This document shows positions 13,813 through 24,257 of a DNA stretch of 64,000 bases, one piece after another. The notes under the pieces were generated by a model. The model did not search any database, was not told where the DNA came from, and was given only the letters and a program-made list of their open reading frames with translations. This DNA is from Symsagittifera roscoffensis (taxonomy: Eukaryota; Xenacoelomorpha; Acoela; Convolutidae), in assembly GCF_963678635.1 (NCBI RefSeq), contig NC_087062.1, positions 85,958,890-86,022,889 on the forward strand, read 5' to 3'. Numbering within the stretch: the stretch's first letter is position 1; every line of letters starts with the position of its first letter. Made by a program: the position numbers and the translations under genes.

Positions 13813-14347
13813 TGTTCCGACTTTCGATACGAAAGTAACGGAATATTTGTGCTCGGGGTGGGTTTTTTTTCTTCCGACAAATTTCGACTTTTCAACTAGC
13901 CATTTTTGACAAAATTATTTTTTTATTATTCAAAAGGTACTGTTGTGCTGAGCCTGAAATTAAAAAGATATTTTGGCTGTGATCATTTTTTGTAAAGTTA
14001 CGGGGGTTTAAAGATTACCATTTCCGGGCAATTTGGGACAATTAACGCGCGATATATTGTGCGCTTTTAACGCGTAAGCGGAGAGTTAATCCGTCTTAGA
14101 AATCGTTCCAAATTGGTTTAACGAAGCTTATTTGTCATAGTTGATTTGTTAAAAGTAGCGAAATCTATCCTTTTGCACTTTATATGGCGTGTGGGGGGAT
14201 GATTTTTAATAAAAAAAATTTCACATTTTAGAATGAAAAAAAAGTCTTTTGTTTTATTTTATTGAATTTTTTAATGTTATTACTGCTCCATAAACCTTAA
14301 AAGGCAGTCGGAACATTCAGGGCGTTGCCCTGATACGAGCAGTCTTG
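13813..14347 (+). mobile_element. HINE-like element, copy 3
   Basis: Full-length, from TGTTCCGAC to CAGTCTTG. It is nearly identical to copy 2 in its 3' third and shares copy 2's downstream flank. Terminal hairpins and the subterminal inverted repeat are intact. Confidence 0.8.
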
Positions 14348-14625
14348 TTATTATTATTATTAAGACGGAAAAGCTTATTTTGTGTCACTGACAATCAAGA
14401 CGACTGGCCCAAAAGAGCTTCATTCAGTCGTTGCCGCTAATATAGAACAATTTTTAATGGCAAAAATGTATCCTTCGAACAATTCTATTCATAAAAAAAT
14501 TGATCACGATAATTGTTTTTATGCCAAAAACGTACGATTGAACAAAATCATGTAAGACAAAATTCGATCATACGGTACTAACGCTACAACTCGCAGCTAA
14601 GAAAAAGAGAGCTCGCAAAAAATTG
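14348..14625 (+). repeat. Second copy of the HINE flank segment
   Basis: Duplicate of 12444-12725 with a few substitutions. The duplication ends in an A-run, after which the sequence changes to a truncated HINE 3' end. Confidence 0.8.
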
Positions 14626-14639
14626 AAGTTAGAAAAAAT

Positions 14640-14742
14640 CCATTTTGTTTTATTACTTTTAATTTTTTAATGTTATTACTGCTCCATAAACCTTAATAGG
14701 CAGTCGGAACGTTCAGGGCTTTGCCCTGATACGAGCAGTCTT
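14640..14742 (+). mobile_element. HINE-like 3' end fragment
   Basis: Only the last 100 bp of the family are present: 'TTAATGTTATTACTGCTCC', AGGCAGTCGGAAC, the CAGGGC/GCCCTG hairpin and the ATACGAGCAGTCTTG terminus. Confidence 0.7.
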
Positions 14743-14825
14743 GTTCTATTTTGCGTCAAAAAACCCTAGCTCATAGTTTAAAAAAACAATACAGTGCCGA
14801 CAGTGAGCTTCAAACATAAAATAAA

Positions 14826-15337
14826 CAAGACTGCTCGTAACAGGGCAAAGCCCTGAATATTCCGACTGCCTTTTAAGGTTTATGGAGCAGAATAACATTT
14901 AAAAATTTAATGAAACAAAACAAAATGAAAAAAAAAATTCTTCCACCCACACGCCATATAAAGTACAAAAGGATAAATTTCGCGATAAAATTCGCTCCTT
15001 GTAACAAATCAATTATGGCAATTAAGCTTCTTTCAACCAATTTGGAACAATTTCTAGATGGATTAAATCTTCGCTTACGCGTTAATAGCGCGAAATATAT
15101 CGCGCGTTAATTGTCCCAAATTGGCCAAAATAGCAATTTTTAAACCCCTGTAACTTTACGAAAAATGATCACAGTTAAAACATCTTTTCAAATTTGAGCT
15201 CAAGACAATGATACCTTTCGAATGATAAAAAAAATTCCGTCAAAAATGGCTAGTTAAAAAGTCGAAATTTGTCTGAAGAAAAAAAAGCCCACCTCGAGCA
15301 CAAATATTCCGTTACTTTCGTATCGAAAGTCGGAACA
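14826..15337 (-). mobile_element. HINE-like element, copy 4 (reverse)
   Basis: Complete copy in reverse orientation, from CAAGACTGCTCGTAA through the hairpin (loop AAA) to CTTTCGTATCGAAAGTCGGAACA. It faces the fragment at 14640-14742, so two family 3' ends lie about 80 bp apart in inverted orientation. Confidence 0.8.
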
Positions 15338-15880
15338 ATAATGTTCTGGTTGAACCGTGTTGTCAAAATGCGAGCATAATAACGCAAATTACATTATTCG
15401 TTTCTTCACAGCCGTCAATCTTTGACATTTTTTGATGAAAGAAACATTGGAAAGTGTAACTCTAACTCCACTTGGTAAATGAAAAGAAGCTAGCGTCAAT
15501 AGAAAACGAAAATCTAACAAGAAAGAAAAAACTATTAAAAAAACTTCTTCTTGAAGAACAAAACCAAAATTATATGAGCCCCAAAATTTCTTAGGTCACT
15601 TCAACACTGAAGAGTTTTTCAATAAATATATTCAATTTAAAATGATTTTACTGCTAGCCTTTAAAAAACAACGTTTGCAAATACCACTATCGAGCCTGCG
15701 CACATGATGATAATCTCTCTCTTATAAGATTCTTTTTGGAACCTTACACTTCCGAGGCATTTATTCTGACAATTGAAAGTGGGGAGAACTTTGTCTTCGG
15801 GTGAAATTTGGTTTTCCACACAAAATTAGGGGTCAAAATTAATAATCGCAATGTTTCGAGTGATATTTCAGATTGAAGAT
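15338..15880. other. No recognised feature
   Basis: AT-rich DNA between the HINE cluster and the long inverted repeat. No coding or repeat structure was found. Confidence 0.4.
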
Positions 15881-16407
15881 TTTTCAATTGTGATCCAAGC
15901 GGCATTTAAAAATTTTCAAAAAGTTTTCCAGTATTTACAAAAACCAGTTTGAATTTTTTTGCTTTTCAGTCTAATTTCGAGCCATTAAAGCGAGCGAGTC
16001 TTGAAGAAGAAAATTTTTCTTTTAGGTAGTAAAAAAAAACTTTTCCATGAAAACTAGTTTTGAAAGCTTCAGTTAATGAAAAAAACTGTCAGTCATAAAA
16101 TACGCTTCAGGTTGCTAAAGAAGCAATAACTGAAGCTTTCAAAACTAGTTTTCATGGAAAAGTTTTTTTTACTACCTAAAAGAAAAATTTTCTTCTTCAA
16201 GACTCTGAAGCAATAACTGAAGCTTTCAAAACTAGTTTTCATGGAAAAGTTTTTTTTACTACCTAAAAGAAAAATTTTCTTCTTCAAGACTCGCTCGCTT
16301 TAATCGCTCGAAATTAGACTGAAAAGCAAAAAAATTCAAACTGGTTTTTGTAAATACTGGAAAACTTTTTGAAAATTTTTAAATGCCGCTTGGATCACAA
16401 TTGAAAA
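15881..16407. repeat. Long inverted repeat (about 195-bp arms) with one duplicated inner segment
   Basis: The left arm (15881-16075) is the reverse complement of the right arm (about 16214-16407). The shared sequence runs from TTTTCAATTGTGATCC to TTGAAAGCTTCAGTTA. In the right half the inner 88 bp is repeated in tandem (units starting 16126 and 16214). The transcript would fold into a long hairpin, and no protein is encoded. It may be a foldback element or a local inverted duplication. Confidence 0.8.
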
Positions 16408-16647
16408 CAGTTTAATGAAAAATTAAAAAATTTTCTGCAAAAATTTAGAAATTTTAGAAAATTTATTCAATTGCGAAGACATCTTTTGTCGAATTTGTCT
16501 ACCACACTTAACGTTTACTTAGCACACGTTCCTATAGTTCACTCCTCATACAAGGAATAAAAACGACTCTCATTAAAAAAAAAGAAAACTTTATGTGGTC
16601 GGAACATTCTGTGCGTCAGCAACCGGCTTTATTTATTTCAACTTTAG

Positions 16648-16871
16648 ACTCACAAAGCAACGTTAGTGGCGAAGGCGACAGCCAATCGACAGAAGAACTG
16701 ACGACGGGTGGTGTGCATATAGACGAGAAAAACAACAACGTGGACCATTTAGGATTCTACTTACAAGGCGCCTACACTACACACCACAAAGTGGCATATG
16801 GTGGATACAACTACTCCACTCTGAAGACTGTATTCCTGCTGCAGAGGAAGTATTCAGCCTACCTCATGCAG
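16648..16871 (+). CDS. Cys-loop anion channel receptor subunit, loop C / pre-M1 exon
   Basis: This exon encodes the end of the extracellular ligand-binding domain of a pentameric ligand-gated anion channel. The C-terminal part (GAYTTHH..., GGYNYSTLKTVFLLQRKYSA) fits loop C and strand 10 of GABA-A/glycine receptors, where a basic, aromatic stretch leads into M1. It ends CTCATGCAG|GTAATT and continues in frame (YLMQ then VYLPAG) at 23860. The reading frame is open back to an ATG at 16593, but a pyrimidine-rich AG at 16646-16647 is a better internal acceptor, so I start there; the 18 residues before it do not resemble the family. The segment before loop C is rich in Ser, Glu and Asn and seems family-atypical. 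Confidence 0.7.
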
Positions 16872-16872
16872 G

Positions 16873-16968
16873 TAATTACACAATCATTATGCTAATTATT
16901 ATGCAATCAATATGCTAATTATTATTATGTTAATTATTCTGCAATCATTATGCAATTATTATGAATAA
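16873..16968 (+). repeat. Intronic AT-rich minisatellite
   Basis: Directly after the splice donor come imperfect tandem copies of an AATTATTATGCAATCA-type unit. It has no coding value. Confidence 0.6.
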
Positions 16969-18599
16969 GAAGCTAAAGTTGAGATATATATTTTGACCTA
17001 CGAGATTAAGTACCGACGGGTGAGGTCAACGGACCTCCAAAGCCAGTGAATTTTGTATTTTGGGGGTCTAATATTTATTGAGGGCTATAATGAGAAAGGC
17101 TCCTACTTCACATTCGATTTCATTTAGGGCCCCTTATCTTTACAATTAATAGACAAGAGGAGAGATGGTAACTAAATTTGCATTAGAATAATAACCGTAC
17201 AATCCGAAGACTTTTCATATATGTGCATATGACTATAACTATGGTCACGGGCTAATTTTTTTTTCAAAATTGGTCAAATAATTGTGCAGAAACAGGGCAA
17301 CAAAACGGAATTAAGTGCCTTCTGCGCATTTTTTTGCTACTCATTTTCATTAACTGGTAAGAACTTAACATTTGCATCATTAGCGAAAACTGAGGCCCCC
17401 TAAAACCGATTTTTCTGATAAGTTGAAATTAAAGTTCAACTCCAAATTAGTAAGCCTTTTCTTGTAACTGCAATCAATCTGTCTTTTTCTGAGAAGCGCG
17501 GTTTGCAGTTGTTACGTCTGCTTCACGTGCAATGGCTGAGTGTTTTTCTAAAGGCAATCAAAAATGAATAAATCTGCAAGTAGTTCAAATAATATTTTTC
17601 CCTTAAGGCCCAAGAGACTCGAATATGCCATCAATTTTATGTGTAATTTTTATTACGAGAAGAAATATTGGGCCACAAAAGGCTACACAGCCGTACGCTA
17701 GTATTTTATGACTGACAGTTTTTTTCACTCCGCTGGGAAGACTTTAAGATTTGATTCAAAAGTACGGTACAAAAAATTAAGCTGGCATGGATACATTTTA
17801 GAGAAAAGCACTTATAAAATCAAATTTTGAGCAAAAAATTGACTTTGTTCCACAGTGCGCTCACCCATTGACAAAAAGGGCTATTTAAAGGGACTAAAAG
17901 ATGCAGTAAATATCGGGAAAACATTTAGACAAATGAAATTACCAAATAGAACATTTTTACAGAGCTTAAAACCTTTTATTTCGGGGAAAGTGTTGACAAA
18001 TTAAAGCGCAAACACATGCAACTTTGATTCTAGATCTACCGAAGCCGTGAACATTTTGATGTTCTTAATTGATTGCACATTTTGCCTGTTGAAATTAAGC
18101 CACATGTTCTATTAAGTACACCCGTAACCTGGTGAACAGAAAGAGACAACCTACCGTACAAAAAAACTATCCCCTTCATCACCGGCCGACGAATCATTAT
18201 GTAATCCATTCAGTCTTTCAAATTCAGAGCTTATCACGTTAATTGATTTTTCAATACATTGGTATCAATGAGTTTCGGAGCGTATACATTGAGTTAACTG
18301 ATTCCAAACGAACGATTCATAGCTTTCCTCAAAAACATTTAAAATATTATCGGCAAAAGTACGTTTTGACACAGTTGAAGCGGAGTTTCTCAGCACTTTG
18401 CTGTACAGAAATAACACAGAGCAACATTTGAATGTCAAATTAGCAGCGGAACATAACTTACGAAGCTGAAATAATACCGACGATTTTTAAGAGGACACAA
18501 TTTGAGCCAAAAAAAAATGATTTCGTAAAAGTCCCCTCTGAAACTGCAATGAACAAAACTTGCAACTAAATGAAAATTGCTTAGAGCACAACTAAAACT

Positions 18600-18770
18600 C
18601 GTGATGTAACAACTGAGCCGACAAAAGTTGAACAGACAAACAGTTCAACTTTTATCGGAAAACAATTTTAATTTTATACATTCTGAAAAAACAAGGTCCG
18701 ACCGAGATTCGAACCCTAAACCGTAGCGTGCAAAGGGGACAAAATTACCTCTAGGCCAACAAAGAACAAA
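18600..18770 (-). mobile_element. tRNA-derived SINE, copy 1
   Basis: On the reverse strand there is an A-box-like TTGGCCTAGAGGTAA (18746-18760) and a B box GGGTTCGAATCTC (18705-18717), 30 bp apart. A T-run follows, then a body ending ACTTTTGTCGGCTCAGTTGT. The same head, T-run and body order occurs at 22699-22865 and 29336-29510, which defines a small SINE family. It is not a functional tRNA, as no anticodon arm or full acceptor stem forms. Confidence 0.65.
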
Positions 18771-20441
18771 CCTGGAAGTTGTTAAGATTGAATAATAAAG
18801 CAAGTAAGATAAGTTGCCTATGTGGAAAAAATCTAGTTGCCCAATACAGTAAGCTACTGACGAAGTAAACAGCTAGTCAAAACAAACAAAAAATAAGAAG
18901 CGATAGCAACATAAATGTCAAATAATTCAAACCTCCTAAAAATCAAAAATCGTATCACAACGGAACGGTTAAAACTGCAAAAGTATCCATACATTTTATA
19001 AACTGTAAGGACAACGATTCAACAGAATGAACAAAATAGTTTTAAATTGACAAAAAACTATAGTGTGACAAACCGAAACAAACCTAATTTAGTTGTACTC
19101 ATCTGACTTTCGAAAAAAAAATGTTTTAATCATCTTACCCCAGCTCGCATGTCTAAATCGTCTGGCCGTCTCTAAATGTTGAAAACCAGTTAAAAGAAGA
19201 AAAAATGAAAATGCAGGATTAACCCATCAAAATAATCTCTTTTTCGCCTAAAATTTTATTAACTTTGGTAAAAAGGTTCACAGTTTCATTCATTCATTAG
19301 AATACAGCAGTCATAGCAGTTGATACTATATTTAAATTTCAACAAGATACCTTAAATAAAGAATATAATGCAAGACATCTTTTTCACATAGAGCAAATGA
19401 AGAAAAATTGCACAAAACCAATTCAAAAACGTTTATCTTCAAACATAACCAACAGGCAGATGGAAAAGAGTCAATGAACGCAAAGAAAAAACTGACTTGT
19501 TGCTTGAAAAAGCTTCATCTATCGAACTTCGAAAAAAAATTTATGGTCTTAAAGCTTTTTGAATTACAAGAATAATTCGTGCTTGGCAGTTTTCTGATAA
19601 AACTTGCCCAGCTTGAGAAAACTGAGTGTTAGATAATTTTTTTATTCTGTTGCGAATTCAAAGAAATAAGTTTCCTTTCAAAACTAAAGTCGATCACGTT
19701 TTTCGTGAACTGTACACTTTTGCTGTTCCATTATCGAGTTCGCCTTCATTTCAACAAAGGAAATGAACTGAACTTAACACGAAATCGAAAGTCAAAACAC
19801 GAAAAGAAAACTTGAGCCTGAGCAAACTAATAGCATTTCCTGAAAAAACCAAAAAAATCATCGCGGCCTACTCAAGAGTCTGAACTACGTTCATCGACTC
19901 TTAAAAACTTTGGATAAAATTTAGAGACAATTTCACAGATCCAAGGTTCATTGTTTTTGCAAGAAGATCAAAATTTTTAATAAAAAATTGAGCTTTTGAA
20001 AAAATAGAAAGAAGCTTAAGTCGATAAGAGATAAGACGAATACCAAAACGCCAGAAAATTAACTTTTGTTATTTTTTTTTGGTAACCAAATAAAATACTT
20101 TTTTCTGTAACCAAATAAAATCATATTTCAGATTTTTTAAGATTTGAGACTCAATTCATTTTTTATCTTGTGGCATACAGAAAAATGAAAAAAAAAACAA
20201 AAAAAAAACGAAAAATGGTATATAAAAAACTGCTAAAACTTCAGGAATGAATGACGTGCAACCCCACAGGATATCAAGAAGGGCAAAAAGCAGAAAATAC
20301 AAGGAAAAAATGAACACAAATAAGGCTGTAAAAAGTTAATTCAGCAAAAATCAAAGCACTAAAAATTGAACTGTATGTACAATATTTACAAAGCTGCTAA
20401 AACTTCTTTGAAAAAGTTCAGCCATTGAAAGTCAGTTTTTT

Positions 20442-21728
20442 TCAATTATGGTTCTGCACTTCAGCCCAGTGGGCCATCACGCCCTGTAGTTGAATGATAT
20501 CTTCCGCCAATGCTCGAATGGTTGCATTTTGCTTCTCAATTTTGGCTTCCAACGTCCTCGTGTAAGCATCTTTCTCGATGATTTTCCCTTTCAGCAATTT
20601 TTGTTCATCTGATAAACTTTTCACCGCACTCACGAGCTGATCAAACGTTTTCAAGTTATTAAAATTAATTTCATTCGCTGACGAAGTTGATTGAACTGTT
20701 TGCGACGCTTCAGTGATCGTTGATGCAACTTCGTTGTCCTTTTTGTTCAAATTCGATCCACTTCCGTTAGCTTTCTGAATCAATGGATACAGATTACGCA
20801 AATTAGCTAACTGACGATCTTGTGAATTGGTTTGAGACTCGTTCATCACCGGAGAATCAGATGACGACCGAGCATTCTGAATTGTGCTTTGGGATTGATT
20901 TTGCGACATAGAGCTGTTACTCATGACGGCTGACCTCAAATCTTCAATTGCACTTAAAATAAGTCTCATTTCTCCGCCGTTATTAGGTATAGACATCGAA
21001 GAATTACTAGCTTGTGAGAGTAAACTTTGCGGATCGCTCCGATTGGTCAAACCGACAGACGAAGATGGCATGTGTATCATAGAATCCTGATTCTGAAGTT
21101 GAGATCCGGCTCCTAAAGAAGAAGCAGCTTTGACGACTCCATTATTTAGCATCCTCAGCTCATCTTCAGTGCTTCTTAGAAGCGCTTTATAATGATCCAG
21201 ATTCATTTCGGCTTGAAAGTTTGATCCAGAAGATTTCGCGTCTGACTGAAACCTTGACCTCTGGTCGAGATACGATTCGCTTCCTTCAGAGTCGCTGTAA
21301 TTTGAAGACAATGAATTTGCATGCACTTCGTCTGTATGCACGGGAAGTCTTTGAAAATTAGGTGCAGGCGTTATGCTCGAAATCCCTGAATATTTACCTG
21401 GATTTTCACCAAACAGATCCTCGACCAGGGACATAGTTTTATCCGAATCTGCCAATATGTCATCTATATTACGATTTGCAAAAAGTATATCCCTCAAAAC
21501 TTGAGAATTTGCGAACCTGGCGTCGCCGGCGCTGATTTTTGATTTCAGTTGTTGCCGCGTCAGCTCCGAAGGTTTCGTTACTTGCTTGCGTCGCGACATC
21601 TCCTCGCTCGAGGCTCTATATGCCTGCAGGTCTGTAATGCTGTCATCCCAAACAGGTTTTGCATCTTCTACAAGCTTCGTTTTTCTTTTTGGAAGCGTCT
21701 TCGTTTTACGTGTTGGTACAAAAGCCAT
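20442..21728 (-). CDS. SPICE1: SPICE1-like spindle and centriole-associated protein
   Basis: This 428-codon uninterrupted frame starts at ATG (MAFVPTRKTKTL) and ends TAA. The N-terminus carries a basic patch and then VWDDSITDLQAYRASSEEM (about residues 26-44). This matches the SPICE1/CCDC52 N-terminal signature of a W-D-[DN]-x-[ITV]-T-D-L core with a following Arg/Lys-rich helix. Next come the LRDILFANRNIDDILADSDK and VEDLFGENPG segments, which align with the conserved SPICE1 region before its disordered middle. Residues 150-340 are Ser/Asn/Gln-rich and look disordered. The last 70 residues form a coiled coil. Vertebrate SPICE1 acts at centrioles and spindles in centriole duplication and chromosome congression. 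This protein is about half the human length. The gene lies wholly in a receptor intron on the opposite strand and has no intron in its frame. Assignment rests on the N-terminus; the C-terminal half is generic coiled coil. Confidence 0.7.
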   Translation of the reverse strand: MAFVPTRKTKTLPKRKTKLVEDAKPVWDDSITDLQAYRASSEEMSRRKQVTKPSELTRQQLKSKISAGDARFANSQVLRDILFANRNIDDILADSDKTMSLVEDLFGENPGKYSGISSITPAPNFQRLPVHTDEVHANSLSSNYSDSEGSESYLDQRSRFQSDAKSSGSNFQAEMNLDHYKALLRSTEDELRMLNNGVVKAASSLGAGSQLQNQDSMIHMPSSSVGLTNRSDPQSLLSQASNSSMSIPNNGGEMRLILSAIEDLRSAVMSNSSMSQNQSQSTIQNARSSSDSPVMNESQTNSQDRQLANLRNLYPLIQKANGSGSNLNKKDNEVASTITEASQTVQSTSSANEINFNNLKTFDQLVSAVKSLSDEQKLLKGKIIEKDAYTRTLEAKIEKQNATIRALAEDIIQLQGVMAHWAEVQNHN

Positions 21729-22698
21729 GCTTACTTCATCTGAAAAGCAAATTGGTCATAAAACAAATTGGGAGTGCTTAAAATATTACTTCAATTGCTA
21801 TTTCAAATATAAATTACTCACAAGAACACTAAAAAAGGTCAATAAAAATCGGGCTTTCAGAAAAATCTAGCTAATTTTCAGTTCATCAATACCATTCACA
21901 TCAATAGCATACCAAAAAAAAACTTTGAAAATACGTAATTTCTTTTCTACCGAGTAACGTATAATTTGATTGTTCCAGTAGATTAAGAGGACTTCCGAAG
22001 TTTAAAGTTCATTTCTACTTTCACTTGCAAAATTTATCTGTAATCAAGACGTGAAAAATCCCAGGCCGCCATAACAAACAAATATCCGGTCACAATCAAT
22101 TAGTTTTCCCCCCATTGAACTGTCTCCCATGTCAACTTTGAAACTTCTGAGGGCGAAATAGTTCAAACATAATCGGGCGGAAAGAGCAAATTAGCAAAAC
22201 ACAAGGAAAAATTTAAAGCATTGTTGTCTGAAGAATAAGCAGCTACGAGCTTGAAATAAAAAAGTTAAATATTTTTTCATAAGTAAAATAGAAAGGCGGA
22301 TAAAACTAATCCAATTATTTTTGCAGTCTCATCAGACGAGCCTAACAAGTAGATACCAATTTTGATTCCAAACTAAAGGCCATTAATCCAAAATACTATA
22401 TTGGTTGTCACAAACAAAGTTTATACATGCAAAAGTAATCAAATTTATCCGATTTCTCCCGAAATCGATATGCGATAAGTGCTGCTTTTACCACACAATC
22501 GCCCAGATTTATTTTTGAAAGAATATATTTTTTCTCCTTCTGAAAGACACTATAAAGTGAATAAGCCGGTAAAATACAAGCCGAAACCAACTTAATAAAA
22601 AGAAAAATTAAAAAAACAAATTCATAATCCGAATTAGTAAATAGACGAAATAAGAGGTTAATTGTCAATAAAAGCAGGAATTCTTTAAATTAAGAAAA

Positions 22699-22865
22699 AC
22701 CATGCTTTGGAAATTAAGCCAACAAAAAGCAAGCAGACGAAGAAAAATTTCGGAAAACTTGCGCTTTCTTACATAACGAAAAAAAAACAAGGTCTGATCG
22801 GTACTCATACCCAAATCTTTAAGGTTCAAAGGCAACCGTGTTACTTCTAGATCAGTTGTGATGCA
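22699..22865 (-). mobile_element. tRNA-derived SINE, decayed copy 2
   Basis: The reverse strand shows an eroded A box (CTGATCTAGAAGTAA) and B box (GGTATGAGTACC), then ACCTTGTTTTTTTTT and a body GTCTGCTTGCTTTTTGTTGG shared with the other two SINE copies. Confidence 0.5.
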
Positions 22866-23859
22866 GCCTGCAAATTTTTAAAACAAGTTCAGTTTCTTAC
22901 AAATAGCAAGTATTCAAGAAAAAACGGAAATTAAGCCAACCAAAATTAGAACTAAGCCCACAAATTCAAAAATTGTTTTTTTTTCTATCAGTTTTTATTC
23001 TAAAAACTTTTTTTGATGTAAGTAATATGATCAAAGTTGCCATATCAATTTTGTTATATGATCAGCACTTGTACGTGTTGAAAACATCGTTTCTTACAGA
23101 CTTCTCAGATTTTTTTTACAGCGAAGAAGTCTAGTTCCCTATTACAAGACACTTGCTCTTGCAGGTGTAAAGAGAACGGTGGCTAATAAACCAGCCGAAA
23201 CTAATCCAGCCTCAGTACAAACCAGCCCAAAGTACTGGGAATTTACATAATAATCATTTAATAACGGTATCTCTTTAATTATAACCACCCTTATTATTTA
23301 ATAGTACCACAATCAAACACATGTAAATAAAAACAAGAAAATCCGGTTGCTGTGCAAGTAGTACAGACAATTTCGACTTCAATCATTAAAAAAATCCAAA
23401 CAAAGAAGTTTTTATTTTCAAATTGGGTCGTTTTTATGCCGTGGTCTGATGACTGTATCTGATCGAAAGCCTTGAACTTACTCTTATTCTATAATAACTC
23501 TAATTTAGGTATAGACGAAAACAGTTTTCCTCGAAAACTGTATCTTAAAAAAAAAAAAACGTTTTTGATATAAAAAAAATTTGTCGCAGAAAACTAATTT
23601 AATTGTTTTTATTATGAGTAAAATATATATCTTTCAAGACTTAATGTAAGAATTGAACTACTAAATACTTAATATAAGACCTAATTTCTAGCTTAACTCG
23701 CTCGAAATTACTCTAACTTCAAACTAGTGTTTCTTGACACTGGGATTTTTTTTTTAAAATTCCGATAATTATTTGTGATACTTTTCGGTGTTTGGAACAA
23801 TGACAAGACTTTCGACTGGCTTATACGCCTTTTTCTACTTTTTTTCTCTTCCAATCCAG

Positions 23860-24020
23860 GTGTACCTTCCGGCTGGTCTCATTGTGATGTTGAGCTGGAC
23901 AATCTTCTGGATCAACGTGGCAGCCACTCCTGCCAGGGCCAGTCTCGGAGTCACAACTGTACTCACCATGCTCACTCTCGCCACCCAGAGCACGGCTCAG
24001 AACGAGAAACACGTCAACAG
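23860..24020 (+). CDS. Receptor subunit exon: M1 and M2 pore helix
   Basis: The exon encodes M1 ([18 protein letters not shown]) and M2. The M1-M2 turn reads N-V-A-A-T-P-A-R. The Pro-Ala-Arg at -2', -1' and 0' is the hallmark of anion-selective Cys-loop channels. In M2 the 2' residue is Ser, 6' is Thr (the picrotoxin-site position in this family), 9' is the conserved Leu gate, and 15' is Ala. The acceptor is CCAATCCAG|GTG and the donor CAACAG|GTACTT. The exon ends in the M2-M3 linker after NEKHVN. The pattern fits GABA-A/RDL/GRD-like or glycine-like subunits; I cannot decide among them. Confidence 0.92.
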
Positions 24021-24086
24021 GTACTTACACACCTCACACATTACATACCCAAAACACTTACACATGCCCCCATGTATAACATCACA

Positions 24087-24257
24087 ACTGATCTTAAGTA
24101 TTTCCCCATAGATCAGCTCGTCGTGCGTTCGAATCCCACTTTGGTCATGGTTGGAGGGGTACCAGAGTCATCCTATTCCTCAAAGTGCGGCGACATGGAT
24201 AACATCACCCTCCCCCACGGTTGGTCCTGCATTGAGCAGGACCGGGGATTTATAAAA
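24087..24257 (+). mobile_element. Candidate short insertion in receptor intron
   Basis: The segment is bounded by a perfect 14-bp direct repeat, ATGTATAACATCAC (24072-24085 and 24258-24271). A one-mismatch third copy lies inside at 24195-24208. It contains GCGTTCGAATCCCAC, a Pol III B-box-like T-arm, preceded closely by an A-box-like AGATCAGCTCGTCG, and ends TTATAAAA. This could be a short SINE with a target duplication, or a small intronic direct-repeat cluster. Confidence 0.35.

Noticed and set aside
21549-21870. Two + strand frames opposite the SPICE1-like start
   Set aside because: Antisense shadows of the 428-codon gene; no motifs.
22408-22668. 86-codon - strand frame with hydrophobic segments
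   Set aside because: AT-rich composition alone produces Phe/Leu/Ile runs here; no start context, splice signals or homologue are recognised, and it lies in the receptor intron.
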